Positions 1 through 13,000 of a DNA stretch of 64,000 nt are shown here, one piece after another. Source of the stretch: Nymphaea colorata. Taxonomy: Eukaryota; Streptophyta; Magnoliopsida; Nymphaeales; Nymphaeaceae. Position 1 is the stretch's first letter. The number at the start of each line of letters is the position of its first letter. The notes below the pieces were generated by a model. That model saw only the letters and a program-made list of their open reading frames with translations, was not told the origin of the DNA and ran no database searches. The stretch covers positions 24,322,131-24,386,130 of the forward strand of contig NC_045140.1 in assembly GCF_008831285.2 (NCBI RefSeq), given 5' to 3'. The position numbers and the translations under genes are program-made.

Positions 1-638
1 GTTTCAGACTTGGACCAAAGAGCAGGGATGTCAAGGTAACTGGTTACCAACCTGAAACTGGAACCAGTAAACATTAAATGCTAATTGGATTCAAACTCGA
101 TCAATGTGAGGCTTAAGTGACCAAATACTCATCAGGATTTGAACCGTTGTGTAAACTTTCGGTTTGATTCTGAACCTTAATTTCAATTAGGTTCGACTAA
201 ATAAGTGGGGGATGCCAACATAGTCTATACAAGAAAAAACATGCTTTATAGTGCATAATCAGTTTGATTATGAAGCAATATAATACAAAATTTCTTGTCC
301 ACTTAGCAAAATCTCCTTTAGTCTTTGGCCTTGGAACATTTTGAAACTAAACTATGGATGATTTTCCTTGCACTCCACTATCTTTACAAAGAAGCATCGC
401 ACTTCCTTTGTTGAACTTAACTTTAATGTGTGGCAAAACTTCCATTGAATTTTCCATCTCTCGTCTTCTGCGGTCAAAAGTTCTTTCTCAGGAAGTTAAC
501 AAAAGAAATACAGTTGCCGAGTGAAGCTTACTCGGGAAGACGGACAAAAAGAGGCCAGGTTGCTCAAGGTTTCCGGTGGGTCCTGCTATCCATTCACAAA
601 GGAATTCCGATCCCGTCGTCTTGCCGCGCATTGTGTGC
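1..638. other. Intergenic left edge
   Basis: No gene, RNA or repeat family is recognised here. Short open frames, such as one at 430-642, have no recognisable protein features and lie in ordinary AT-rich plant spacer. The right part is distal promoter of the WRKY gene. Confidence 0.5.
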
Positions 639-814
639 TTGACTTAGCTGCCGAAAGCTGACCGCTCTTTTCCTCTCTCTCCATGGAAGACGACAACGAT
701 ACCTCTCTTAAATGAGCCATGACAATTTAGTGACCAGAACAAACATGTCGACCACCTTCCTTTCTTCCTTCCTTCCTTTTTCTCCTTTAACTTGTTGCGC
801 TCTTGACATTGACC
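639..814 (+). promoter_or_regulatory. W-box cluster upstream of the WRKY gene
   Basis: TTGACT lies at 639-644, TTGAC at 803-807 and TTGACC at 809-814, the last two almost back to back. TTGAC(C/T) is the known DNA target of WRKY proteins, and WRKY40-type genes are known to be auto- and cross-regulated through such boxes. That these boxes are bound here is inference from motif and position, 360-540 bp upstream of the start codon. Confidence 0.5.
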
Positions 815-919
815 CCGACACCCCGTCTTCACTCAACGAGTCTGCAGTTAGGTGCACGAAATTCAATTAATATCGTTTGTGAGAAATGTTTCTCATCAGT
901 ATAAGTTATAGCAGAAAAG

Positions 920-940
920 TGACGCACGATACATGACGTC
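920..940 (+). promoter_or_regulatory. as-1-like TGACG pair
   Basis: TGACG at 920-924 and TGACGTC at 934-940 lie 14 bp apart, start to start, resembling an as-1 element. Such pairs are bound by TGA bZIP factors in salicylate and xenobiotic responses. The pair sits about 50 bp upstream of the TATA box, a plausible place for an inducible WRKY promoter. The function is inferred. Confidence 0.4.
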
Positions 941-987
941 TTAAACCTGATGTGAAATCGCAAGTCTCGCTTGATCTTCTTCCTCAT

Positions 988-994
988 TATATAA
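988..994 (+). promoter_or_regulatory. TATA box of the WRKY gene
   Basis: TATATAA lies 181 bp upstream of the first in-frame ATG (1175), predicting transcription from about 1020. A pyrimidine-rich leader follows. It is the only good TATA match between the W-boxes and the start codon. Confidence 0.55.
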
Positions 995-1174
995 GGCGAA
1001 TCCGCGCTCTTCTTTTTTCTTCACGTGTGCGGTGTGCCACCTTTCTTTCTCCTCTCGCCAGCCCATCGAAGACGTGTTCAGTTCGAACTTTTCCTCTGCA
1101 ATTACTTTTCTTTGGTACCGGGAGGCCCAGAAAGAAGAAAGGTCGGGAGGAAGACGGCGCAGAGAGGCAAGGGC

Positions 1175-3076
1175 ATGCTGCAGATCAGGCAGGAAGACAT
1201 GGAGAGCTCTTGTGCTGTTGGTCTGTCACTTGGGTTCGATCTGAACTCGTGCCCACCTCGTCGCTCCTCCCATGAGATCAAGGTATTGCAATTTCTCTCG
1301 AATCTCGGCAACAGGAAAACCATACTCACTTTAGTCTCTTCAGTGGTGGACAAATTGAAAGTCGGTTGCTCATGGGTGGTTTTTCTTTTTCTTATTTCTT
1401 ATGGCAGAAGCCGCCGGAATTCAAATTTACAGAGCTCCAAGTCCAACCACGGGGCGGCGGAGAGGTTAGTGTTGCACTTTGTTTCTTAAAACACTTTAAG
1501 AGTGATACAATTTTCCACCTGGGAGAGCTTTCGAGCGATGCATCCAAACGTCGATCGCCGGAAAAGTTTTTTGATGAATCGGTTCTTTTTTTTTTTTTCT
1601 CGGGGGGCTGTTGATCAGGCGAAGGCGGTGTTGGAGGCGGAGCTGAGCAGGATGAGCGAGGAGAACCAGCGGCTGAGCAGGATGCTGGGGGAGATGTGCG
1701 AGAGCTACAACGCCCTCCAGGCGCAGCTGGCGTCGTTGACCAGGAAGAGGAAGGAGGAAGCGCGGCACGGCGCCAACGCGGAGAGCAGCTCCAGCGAGGA
1801 CTCTTCCAAGCGGCCACGCGACGCCCTGGCCTCGCGAACAGCCACCCATCTCATCTCCCGCGTCCACTTCAAGACCGACCCCTCCGACACCAGCCTGGTC
1901 AGTCAACCTTTCCATTCTCCCTCCATCTTCTTCATCTTCAATCTACCAATTGAGTTATAAAATGTTACCTCTCCCGGAGGCTTCGCCTAGTTGGTCCTGT
2001 CGTAGACTGACAGTAACTCAGTTCTAGTTCAATTTTCTTGGGTACTGGTGATTTCTCCTTCTCTAATCGCTATCAATGAAGAAATAGACAGCAGATAAAG
2101 GAAGAAGCATCAACAAAGTTTCAACCTCTTGCGATGTCTCAGTAGTTTTACACGTGAAGAAGACTCGCCGGATTTTTCTTCTGTAACTTTACAAAAGAAC
2201 GGCAACAACCTGTTGCTGTCATCGGGCTCGTTCTTTCCGATTCCAGGCCGTTCAAATCTACTTAGGACGTATTCTTGTAGTCAAAATTACCCGAGAAAGG
2301 GGCTGAAGAAAATGCTCCACCAAGTCCAAATGAATATGACGGGCAGCCGCTCAAACCACGGCCCACAAGTTTACTTGATATCACGTTGGAAATTTTGTTT
2401 TGGTTTATGCTAGTGGCGGCTAGTGAGACCATTATTGAGTTCGACTGAATATTATGAGTTTGAAAATATTCTTATTAAATATTTTTTTTGTGGATTTGCA
2501 GCTGGTAAAGGATGGTTATCAGTGGAGGAAATATGGGCAGAAAGTGACGAGGGACAACCCATCTCCAAGAGCTTACTTCAAGTGCTCCTTTGCACCCACT
2601 TGCCCCGTTAAGAAGAAGGTAAAAGACTAAAACACTTGTGTGAATTTTTACTTGTAATTCTTACCAGAGAAAGAAAGAAAGAAACTTACAGTGGGGTCTG
2701 AACCGTTCTCCAGGTGCAAAGAAGTGCAGAAGACCGGTCGATCTTGGTGGCGACGTACGAAGGCGAGCACAACCACGCGCTGCCGTCGCCGAACGACGCG
2801 CCCACCAGCTCTAATGGGTCGCAGCCCGGCGCCGACTCCCCGCTGCCTTGCTCCGTCTCCGTCACAGCTTCCCGGCCCACCGTCACCCTCGACCTGACCC
2901 GGGCTAAGCCCAAGGGGGAGGAGCCCTCCCCGCCGGGCCATGGTCACGCCGATCTCCAGAAACTGGTGGTGGAGCATATGGCCTCTTCTTTGACGAAGGA
3001 CCCCAACTTCACCGCCGCTCTCGCCTCCGCCCTTTCCGGCAAAATCTCCCTGCGACCACTGTCCGGCCAAGATTGA
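1175..3076 (+). CDS. WRKY40-like: Group IIa WRKY transcription factor (WRKY40-like)
   Basis: Nuclear transcription factor that binds W-boxes; close relatives (WRKY18/40/60) tune defence and ABA responses. Coding exons: 1175-1282, 1408-1464, 1619-1897, 2502-2618, 2714-3076; all introns are GT-AG and phase 0, giving 307 residues (Arabidopsis WRKY40 is about 300). An in-frame ATG at 1199 (MESSC) is an alternative start giving 299. Exon 3 encodes the leucine-zipper coiled coil ([17 protein letters not shown] onward) typical of group IIa, followed by a basic RKRK stretch. Exon 4 opens with [11 protein letters not shown]. The zinc ligands are C-X5-C (CSFAPTC) and, after 23 residues, HNH. The intron cutting the zinc finger between KKK and VQR is the V-type intron that marks groups IIa and IIb. 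The N-terminal 57-nt exon 2 is the least certain part. Confidence 0.93.
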
Positions 3077-6000
3077 ATTGGAAAGAAATCGAAACCCATC
3101 GCCAGAAAGCCAACTGCGGAAAAGAAAAAGAGAGAAGGATCTTTGTTACGCTTGTTTTCACAAGCAAATGCAATTGTAAATAGTTTGGCTTCCAGTAAAT
3201 TCTGTAGTTTGAAATTCAAGCCTCGTTTTATTATCACGTGAAAAGAAAAATATCTTTTTCTCACCAACCCACGACTCCCAATCTCGACAAATTCTCTCAT
3301 AAGGTGTTGATTATATATATATATATATATATATAAACCAACGTGTTAAGACAAGAGGTGCACCGGCGAAAATTGCCCCTCAATCCGCTTGGAATTAGAA
3401 TTATTTTTTCAACTCTAGAACATAAAAGTCTCACATCAATCTGCCATGGACGATAGTGTCCAATATGATCATTGGAAGGTCGGCCATTTGGTTAGAGAGA
3501 GAAGGGAATGGGCACCCAATAATTATTGGCAGAAGTATTTCATTTTATTGTTAAAAAAAAGAGCTGAACTTTTACCCAACTCTTTGACTCTCTAGGGTAT
3601 TATGTTGGGATCTCGAGTGAGATACCGCCTTTGTTAAGATTTATTTTGCATGTCGGTACACTCTTCTTTTGCAATATAATAGAGTTATAATAGAGTTGAT
3701 ATTTTAAGAATTCAAAATAATAACTAATCACCTACCAACTACCAACTGAAAGGTTGCACCAACCCTCTTGAAAACAAAAACAAGAACACCAAATAATTAA
3801 TTGGCTGGATCTACAACGTTCATTTAATGAATCATCAGGTTAAGTAGCTTGTGAATGCTCAGAAGTATGTTTTTCTAAATCTCCAAAAGACTTGGAATAG
3901 CCAGTTATATCTGTGACTAATAGATAGAGATGAGCTGGTCTAAAGTTCGATTGTTGTGAGCGCTAAGTCCCAGCTTTACGCTGAAGGCCAATTGTCTCAT
4001 TTCCTCGCACAACTAATAGAGTGAAATTCTTCAAGCAATTTTTGCTCGTCCTACAACTGCCATTGACTTGACATTTCACCCGCCCTACAAACACGACTAA
4101 TGTTATACATTCACTGCACCTTGAAAGAATTCTCGTCAATCCCTTTTCATGCCACCAAACACCCTCTCGAATCAGTCAGGTATCACATCCATAGTTATTG
4201 AGAAATTAATGATCATGTGGACCAGCAAATTTGTGGAGTACATGCGAACCAGATGTCTGTCTCAATTCATGCAGCTCTTTCTTCTTCTGAGCTTGCAAAT
4301 GTGATTTGTTCCTGAAGCCCAAGATTAATTTTTGCTTAGGATTTAGGAAGACCAAGAGTTTTTAAAAGCCAAAAGTGTGTACCACATAATTTGTGGACAA
4401 ACTTTTGAACAATTAAAAGAGTAAGACAGTCCATCCCCATTTTCAAAGGATGCATTATCCCTTCAACCAAACACGGTCTACTTTTCACTTAGAAACGCAT
4501 CCCCTTTCTTTCTTCACCCTAAACACGCCATGACATTTTGGGGTGATTATTGCAATTGCGCTGCATTAAGTTTCACCTGCAAACAAACGGTCCCTCATGG
4601 CCAGAAAGAGTTTAAATAACATTTTAAACAATGAATTCTCTTTCATTATATACAAGTTGGATTGATTTTTAAAGTTTGAAAGTTGTAAAATAATGAAAAG
4701 TGGTGTTGACCTGTCTAGTTCCAGGCAGCTGCCGACATGTACATCCTGCCTACGTTCAGTAATACTAGATTATAATATGCCGTTAAATTTGAAAACCACT
4801 ATGATATATTCAAACTTATATATCCAAGTAAGTAACCAGACAAAGAGCAGTACTGCCGCTGAATAATAAATGCCTTCTTCCTAAAAAAAAATATAAAGTT
4901 ATTGGATGTCAAAATGATTAATTATTTTTGGTCTAGAGAATTTCGATTCGACAAATGATTAGGATCTTAAATTGTTCGATTCAAGTCTGTTCTGTGATTG
5001 CCTGAGCCGACTGACTGAATATTATTAAGTTAGTAGGAGAAAAAAAAGTTTAATATTATATCAAACTTGAGTTCATTCAAACAACAATTATTAGACAGGA
5101 AACAATACCCATTTTTTTTATCCGGGATATGGGAAATATTGATAGCCTGCCACCATTTTTGTTGTTGAATTAGATTCAATTTGAAACTCGAGCCTCATTA
5201 ATGTCGTTCTTCATAATTTTTTTTTATAACTACAAAATAATTGTTCTCAGTATTAAGTTTTATAAATTAGACCTCAACTACTCGACTGCCGTCTGTGTGG
5301 GAAGCACGACGGCTTCAAATGAATTGGCAACTATTCAAATAATATCTCGCACTGCAGGTGCCTCCAACTAAATTATAAGCCTATGCATTTTATACGACAA
5401 ATGTTTTCCTTGACTTGTTGTCTCAGAATATTATAACTTAGATATAATATTCTGACTTGGCAAGAATTGGGTTTTTGAAGTTGTTATATTCCAAACTCTA
5501 CGGGCGTCAAATTAAGGTGGTTGGTGCAGTGGGTAAGGCTTCGGCTGTTAACACCAGTTTTATATATAAACATAGATATAAATCAGCCGATCAACATTCA
5601 TTGCCGAATAGATAAAATTAGTTAAAAAGTGACATAAATGGTACATTCAGTACAGAATCTAAATACAAAATACATCATTTGCGACAGTTTTCAGTATCAC
5701 AAAATGAAAAAAAAAAACGAATAATGGATGATGATGATCGGCAGGTTTCAATTTTTCATAAACATCGATAAGAACAGTGATATCAGTGTCGGCCCCCATC
5801 GGTGCACATTCTTTTGTCAGCTGGTTTTGAAGATGAATTCAGGGATTCTCTGATGTTGATTGGCCGGTATTTGCGCAGATGTGAATGGCCACACGCATCG
5901 CTTCGCTTCGCTTCGTTCCATCATTTATTTTGCGTAAAAGGTTGAAGATGAACAAGAAAGGAAAGAGCTATCTGTCGGCCGAAGCTTTTTACCTGATTTC

Positions 6001-6600
6001 TCTTGTTTTCAATAGTTGAAAGTTGGCCGACGAGGGACAAGAATATTTTTAGGTCGCCGGAGAATGAGTGGCTCTTGACAGGAGATAGTTTTATTAATTT
6101 TATGTAAAAATTTAAAAATTCTCTTTAAAATTTGATTTTAAGCCTTGAACATGTTATTGGCTTAAATATTAAACGTAATTTCGGATCCTGAATCCCGCCG
6201 ACTCCAATTTGGAAGAATCCATTCACCCAAATCCAAATCTGTTCTATTGACAAACCGTAATAAATGACATCAACGTCGAGATCGAGACGGTTGGTGGTGA
6301 AGGCAATGGATCGGGAGCGGAAGCTCAAGATCCGACCCGCCTCCCCCAACCCCTTTCTCCCTCGTCCTCGTGGCATAGCTAGTGCTTAGGAGATCGGGTC
6401 GGGTCCACTGTTGCTTTATATCGAGAAACTGTGTCGACTGACACGTCACAGGTGGGCTCCACCAGCAGGGGACCGGGCGCCACCGCTCGGCCCCTTTCCA
6501 TGATTGCCCGCTCGCGGTGTTTATCTACCGGCAGTTTCCCGTTTCCCGCGATTCGACGTACCTGTTTCCCGGTCAACCCCACCTGCGAAAATTCTTGAGT
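3077..6600. other. Intergenic spacer between WRKY and glycosylase genes
   Basis: The first 100-200 bp are presumably the WRKY 3' UTR. The rest is AT-rich with no coding region I can support. It contains a (TA)n run at 3312-3335. A stretch near 5515-5560 has a weak tRNA box-A look and could be a worn SINE, but there is no box B in place. From about 6300 the sequence becomes GC-rich, which I read as proximal promoter of the downstream gene. Confidence 0.5.
3312..3335. repeat. (TA)n microsatellite
   Basis: Uninterrupted TA dinucleotide run of about 12 units in the WRKY downstream region. Confidence 0.9.
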
Positions 6601-7051
6601 CCCATCCGTAATCGTCGTTCCCTCTCCCTCTCTCTCCCTGTTCCTTTTTGTTTACTCCATTGAATTTCTTCTTCTGGACGTCACTCTACTCTCTCTCTCT
6701 CTCTCTGGTTCTTCTTCGCTACTTTGGACGAGTGCCTGAGCAGTGCATTTTCCCTTTTATTGTGCATGGCCCCATTGTTCTGGGACCAGAAAATGTCGGC
6801 ATAACTCTTCCTCCCTCTCGGCTTCCCTCTCTCTCTGGGTATTCGTAGTGGTATTACTCTTGTCTCGGAAATGGGATCCCAATGGCTTGCCAGGACCTCT
6901 TCGTCTTCATCTGTTCGACCTCCTCTTCATGATTTCGTGATGCCAATCTGCATTTTCAGGCCTTCCCGCAGTCCCTTTAGGGGCTAGGGCTTGCCCTTTT
7001 CTTCTAGTTGGGTTAGGGTTTTTTCAGTGAGAGAGAGAGAGAGAGAGAGCA
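6600..7051 (+). promoter_or_regulatory. Leader/promoter of the glycosylase gene
   Basis: CT-rich stretches (about 6623-6640 and 6690-6708) are followed by a TTAGGGTTTT motif near 7012 (a telo-box in reverse) and a GA run at 7028-7049 that ends two bases before the ATG. GA/CT tracts in plant leaders are known targets of BBR/BPC GAGA-binding proteins. I see no clean TATA box. The exact transcription start cannot be placed. Confidence 0.4.
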
Positions 7052-10000
7052 ATGTCGGGGCCTCCTAAGATCAGGTCTATGAACATCACCGCGGAGTCGG
7101 ATGTGCGTTCGGTTCTCGGGCCCGCCGGAAACAAGGCAAGATTGCCCGCCGCGCGGAAGCCCGCTTCAAAGCTAGTGAGGGAAGGGGAGAAACCAGAGGA
7201 TTCCCTTCTTTCTGCTGATAAGCCTACGGCTGGTGAGGCCGTTGCCGCCGTAACGCCTCCGCCCGACGCGGCTACTACCACTCCCTCGCCTTCTTTTCCA
7301 GCCAAGAAGCAGCCGCAGCAGGCAACGGCTTCCTCAGGCCGAGCTAGTAACGTTCTGCGGAGGCATGAGTTCTTGCTGCATTCGAACCTCTCTCTGAATG
7401 CTTCTTGCTCTTCGGAAGCTTCTACTGATTCGGTGTGTAGTCGCGCCTCTACTGGGAGGATCATTAGCAGGGTAAGCACGGGCATTGCGAGTCGGAGGAA
7501 GCTGGGTAGCCGGCCAAAGACTGGTAGACCCCTAACCGATAGCGCAGAAACGTCGGGCTCTTCTTCCCCTCCTCCCTCTGTACCGTTCACGAAGAGGTGT
7601 GCATGGGTCACTGCAAACACTGGTCAGTAATATTGGGAACGGGTCCATGTTGTTGCTTGTGTGGGACATTTTCTTTGACAAGAATTTAACACTTCTGTTT
7701 TTTTCTCTCCCCCTTTTCTGACTACTTCTTGCTTGCTTCTTGGGGTTGAATTGTTTGGTTTTCTTATTAGTGTCTGGAAAATGCATGATCTTGGCTGTTT
7801 GTGAACTCCCCATCTTTCTTTTATACGTGATTTTATCTGGAAAGGATTCTGTGGTGTCATTAGACATTTCGTGAAAGCAAATCGGGCGGTTTTCCATCTG
7901 CCTAGGCCTCAGATTCGATCTGCTTTAGTGCACACGGTGCATTAAATGGACGGAAATTGCTGCAGAATTATGTCAGGCTCCTTTCCTTCTTTGTGTCCCC
8001 GTATAGTGTTAATCAAGGGGACATACTCGTTTCATACTTTAAAGCAAATTTGCCGTTAGTGACAAATTGGAATTTTGTAGTTCAAGGCTGGCCATCTTAA
8101 TCAACGTGAATGAACCTTTTTTTGTATTACAGTGCCTATGGCACCATTGATATTGCCCATGCTGTGTTGTGTGGGATCAATATGATTCGATGCAGCCTAT
8201 TATTTCCTTCCTATATTTTGGCTGATCCATGCGGTGGGGGAGGAGGGAGGTCGTCTTATGTGGATCATAGGCCTGTGTATCAAAAATGTCATCATTACTA
8301 TGTTTACGGCAGACAAGTTCTTTGTTTTATTTTTGTGGTGAGGAACGGTTAGGGCACTCATGTTTCTCTTGGAGAACTTACAAGGAACTTAATCCAGCTT
8401 AAAGCAACTGCTTCAACTGTCGGCTGTGGATGCAGTGCCACGGAGGCTAATTTTTTGTTTTAGTATTTGAAGCTGAAACGACACAGTCACATTAGAACTG
8501 GTTGAGTTACCTTTGAGTGGCTGAACATTCGTCTGCTCTGTTTTCCTAGCGTGTTTGAAAATTGGTCTAATCCTTACTGTTCCATTCCATGCACTTTTTA
8601 CATTGCTTGGACCATTCAGTTTCCTTTGAATTTATTGTTCATCTCAATGTGGTTCAGTGTTTCCTAAAAAGTGTCCTCCCTAATCACCACCATTGTAGCT
8701 GTTCTAACTTCCACAATTTCAGAGGAGCACTACCAGGATAAATATTATTATGCATTTTAAAGAGTTTTTGTGTTTGGAATTTTCTGCTTGTATACAGATA
8801 ATTGCCTTTCAGAGTACATGCAGTGTGCTTGTAGGTATGCCAATGAGGCAAAAGATTAACCTATCTTTTACCATTCAAGCATTCAGAAACACTATGAATG
8901 CTGAACTTCCTTGCTAAATAACCATTAAGACTCCAGGACTCCAACGACTGAAGTATGACCTGTCACAGGTGTGTGCCAGCAACTAGACTGGAATGTCACA
9001 ATAAGGTTAGAGAAATACTGCTAACACGAGTGGCTGTTACTTCAGGCAAAATCTTGGTTCTTCAGATGACTTGCTTAGGATTAGTCTTAATTAGACTTTA
9101 GTTCACGTGTAGTTTTGTTATTCAAATAATTTATTGAAATAGTTTAACTTTTGGATGGATCTTTGTTGAAGCTGAATGTTTCCTTGTAGTAGTATGGTAG
9201 TAATAGTGTAATACAATTGAAGTACATGCACGTGCTGCATTTTCCGTTATATCTTCATCCCCCTGGTTCTTTATTCATGTGATAATTGTTTCATTACATT
9301 TCTGCCTGTACTGACTAAAAAAAAATGATAATGGAAAAAAAGTTACAGGACAGTATCCGAGTTCAAGTTTGTGGCTTTTCCTTCCTCATTTCATCCTATA
9401 ATGTTAACATTATTTTTTGTTTTTCTAAGGAATATATTTGTTTTTCTTGCATTTGAGTTTCAGATTCTTTTCCTTCTATTCTCCTTTCTCACGAGTCATG
9501 ACTTTGTAAGACCCTGACAATTTATTTGTATAGTTCAGGAAGTCAATGAGAGCCACTCTGCAAGAGATTTCATGCTTCTCCATTTCACTGTTTTAGCTTT
9601 GATTCAACTGGTTCTGAAATGCAATTTCATCATTCAATAATCTAGAATTTCTGATCAGCTTGTCATAGAAAAGATAATTTTTATTGTTTGACAGTTGATG
9701 AGAACTCTCTTTTCTCAATTTTTTTTTATACTGTAATGTTTTGTACTATGTGACATGAATTCACTAGTTCAGGAGAGAGAAACTTTTCTTCCGATGATTT
9801 TTTGGCGTCTTCTTTTGTTGTCTATTTTTGCATATTTTGTTGCTATTTATTTGTTATGGGTCAATTTCAGATCCAAAGTATGTTGCCTTTCATGATGAAG
9901 AATGGGGAGTGCCAGTCCATGATGACAAGTATGTTTCTGTTCTTTTCTCTGGCCCCATCTGTGTAAAGTCATTGAGTAGCAAATGTAAATTATGGACATT

Positions 10001-13000
10001 TCTTGTCATTCGACAATGCAGGAAATTGTTCGAATTGCTGTGTCTCTCAGGTGCATTGGCTGAACTGACATGGCCATCTATCCTTAGTAAAAGGCACTTA
10101 TTTCGGTAAGCATTCACTTCTCTGCAGAATGATAACTTACATAATTTGTTATAATCTGTTTCTGATGTATCTCTGGTCAGGGAAGTATTTGCTGATTTTG
10201 ACCCTCCATTGGTTGCCAAACTGAACGAGAAAAGGATTTCCGCACCAGGGACTAGTGGCAGCTCCCTGCTATCAGAACTAAGGCTCCATTCCATCATTGA
10301 AAATGCAAGGCAGATAACCAAGGTAGCTGTCTGTTAGGCATGGGCACTATTGGGTGCTCGACTCCTTTTGTTTTCTTGTTTGAAGCTTTCACACTTATAG
10401 TAGTCATAAATAAGATCAGTATGTCTGGGTTGGGTAATTAGCTACATCTTGTAATCAAAACCCCACCCTACTCGAATTGAACGAGATATATACTCACACA
10501 AGAGGGATTAAACCCTAGTGTTGAAAATCAAATCCGATGTGATAAGCGGTGCTTCTGAGTTCTTGAGGGGAGTGAGTGAGAGGTGTTGGCGGTGGCTAAC
10601 AGAGGTATCAGAGCATGGGGGAGAGGATCACTGCTCGAGAGGCCTTGGCGGCGATGGGACACCACTGAGCGCATGTAGATGCAGTGCTTGGAGGTATTGA
10701 TGGAAGAATGCAAGTGATGGAGTCAATGCATAGATTAATATTATACTTGTTTTGCTGTGATAAGTTCTTCATCAAGGTAACCATCATTCCCTAGGTTCTG
10801 AACATACTGAAACTAATGACTTGAAGAAATGTTGGGCCATTGAGTCGGCTGGAAGGAGCTCCATGGAAGCCGACGAAGATGAAATTCTGGAAGTTCATGG
10901 GGGAAGATCCGTTAAGCTAGGTGTTTAGATCGGACCAATGCTTTTAGTGCCAAGGAATTACAAGTCAACAAAGGGTGAGTCATGCTGCCATCCATTTTGA
11001 AGGTCCAGCTATTTGTTGGTAACCATTGTTTGTTAGTACACTAGGGGAAATCCAAATGGTTAGACCCTTGTGGAGGCAATCACAACACGTTTTGGTCCCT
11101 TCGCTTATCTTGACTATATTGTTGAGCTCTTCAAGATTAAGCAGGTGGGTTCTATCATGGCATACCAAGAGTTGTTCGAGAGCCTAAATAACGTGGTGTA
11201 GGGGTGGACATTAGAAGCCCTAATTTGGGCTTTTGTTGGAGGATTATAGAAGAGTTGAGGATCAAAGGCACTTAGACCTCAAAGCTTGTCTAAATGCTTC
11301 GAGATGGCTAGGATAGTGGAAGAAAAACACAGTCTTCATTTCTCTGACAGAGAGTGGCAGGAGAACATAGGAAATGAGCGTGCATTGCCTAGAACAAAGA
11401 CGAGTGAAGACCAATGTTGCACCCAGGCAAGTCGTTCGACACCTAATGCCAGAACATATTAAAGAGAAACACTGGTGGGCGTCTGCTTCCATTGCAACTG
11501 TCTATGGGCGTCAAATCATAATTGTCGATTTTTGCACATGTATCTCCTTGAGGAAGAGGATGAACCTCCTGATGAGTATAAGGAGCCATTTGGAACAGGC
11601 AGTTAGTAGTACCTAGAGGGGAGTCGCCACCTGAATTATCCCTGCACACCCTAGTGGGCTATGTGGTTTCACAATTGATGCGCGTAGAAGGGAAACTCGA
11701 GGGGCGAAAGGTGAGCATATTGGTGGGCATTGGATCCACCCATAAGTTTATTTGCGAATAATCTGCCAAGGTATTGGGATGCAATGTTGAGATGCAGCCA
11801 GTGTCCGATGTGGTTGCTGGGGATAGTAACACCCTCAAGTATAGAGGGAAGTGCAACCAAGAAATTTTCGAGAGATCCAGGGTCATAGATTTGTGGTGGA
11901 GATTTATGCACTAGCTATGGTAGGAGCCAATCTGGTTATTGGCCTCTAGTGGCTGAATGGGCTAGTGAAAGTGTTATGGGATTTTCATGGGGATGAGGTT
12001 CCGATTCCAAGGCAAGGGAGGTCAGCAGCTTACATTAGAAGCTGCCCCTAAGAAGTGTTGTGAGGAAGGATCAGCCTTGCATATACTTAAGAGCATTGTC
12101 ACAAATATCGTTCTTGGTTTTTTAACGGCGAGATTTTTATTGGGTTTCTAACGGCCAAGTTGCTTTTTTTGTGTGAAAATCTTGGAAAAAAACTCGAAAA
12201 AATTTAAAAATAAAAAAATTAAGTATAAATGAAATAAATGAAAAACTACTAGGAAAACATAAATAGAACTATATAAAAGTGATAAAAGGAATGTTTTAGT
12301 GATAATAAAAATGATGAAAATAATTTAGTTTAAGTTTATATTTAAATCCATGATAATGCTAAAAATTTAAAAAAATGAAAAAATGGGAAAGAATTGCAAA
12401 AAAAAAATGAAAAAACGCAATAATTATGCGATACATTATTCCCTTGTTTTTTTTTCAAAATATCGCATTTTTTTCCTTTTTTTCGTTTTTCTTATTTTTG
12501 ACGTTAATATTGCAATATTTTTGAAAATATCGCAATTTTTGTGACACTCCTTAAGAGGCCAATATTGTCATTTTTTATCCTGGAATGTCAAGAGGAGGAA
12601 GGCAATAAATTGTGGTCGAATCAGTTCGATCAGGAGACACTTGATGATCTGTTGGACTGATAGCAGAGTAGAAATTTTCAGGAAGGCCCATACCAATTTA
12701 TTAGAGCAATACCAGAGTGTCTTCATAGCCCCTATAGCCCTCGATGCAGTGATCTCAAGATTGAATTACATCAGGGAACATAACCGATCAAGTCATGATC
12801 CTGTCATTAAAGTTAATTGTGTTACAAATGCCCAATTTTCAACTCACGATGCTTCAGATGTGGGTGTAGATGTTGTTCTAAGCCAAAAGCAAAACTGCAC
12901 AATAGCCTTCTTCAGCAAGGGAATGGGGGTTGCATTCAGTAGTAAGTCTGTGTACAAACGAGAGCTCATGGCCATCATCTTAGCAGTCTCAAGGTGGAAG

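Noticed and set aside
5515-5560. tRNA or SINE suggested by a GTGCAGTGGGTAAGG box-A-like word
   Set aside because: No box B at the expected distance and no cloverleaf.
6125-6582. Minus-strand open frames upstream of the glycosylase gene
   Set aside because: No protein features recognised; they overlap GC-rich promoter sequence.
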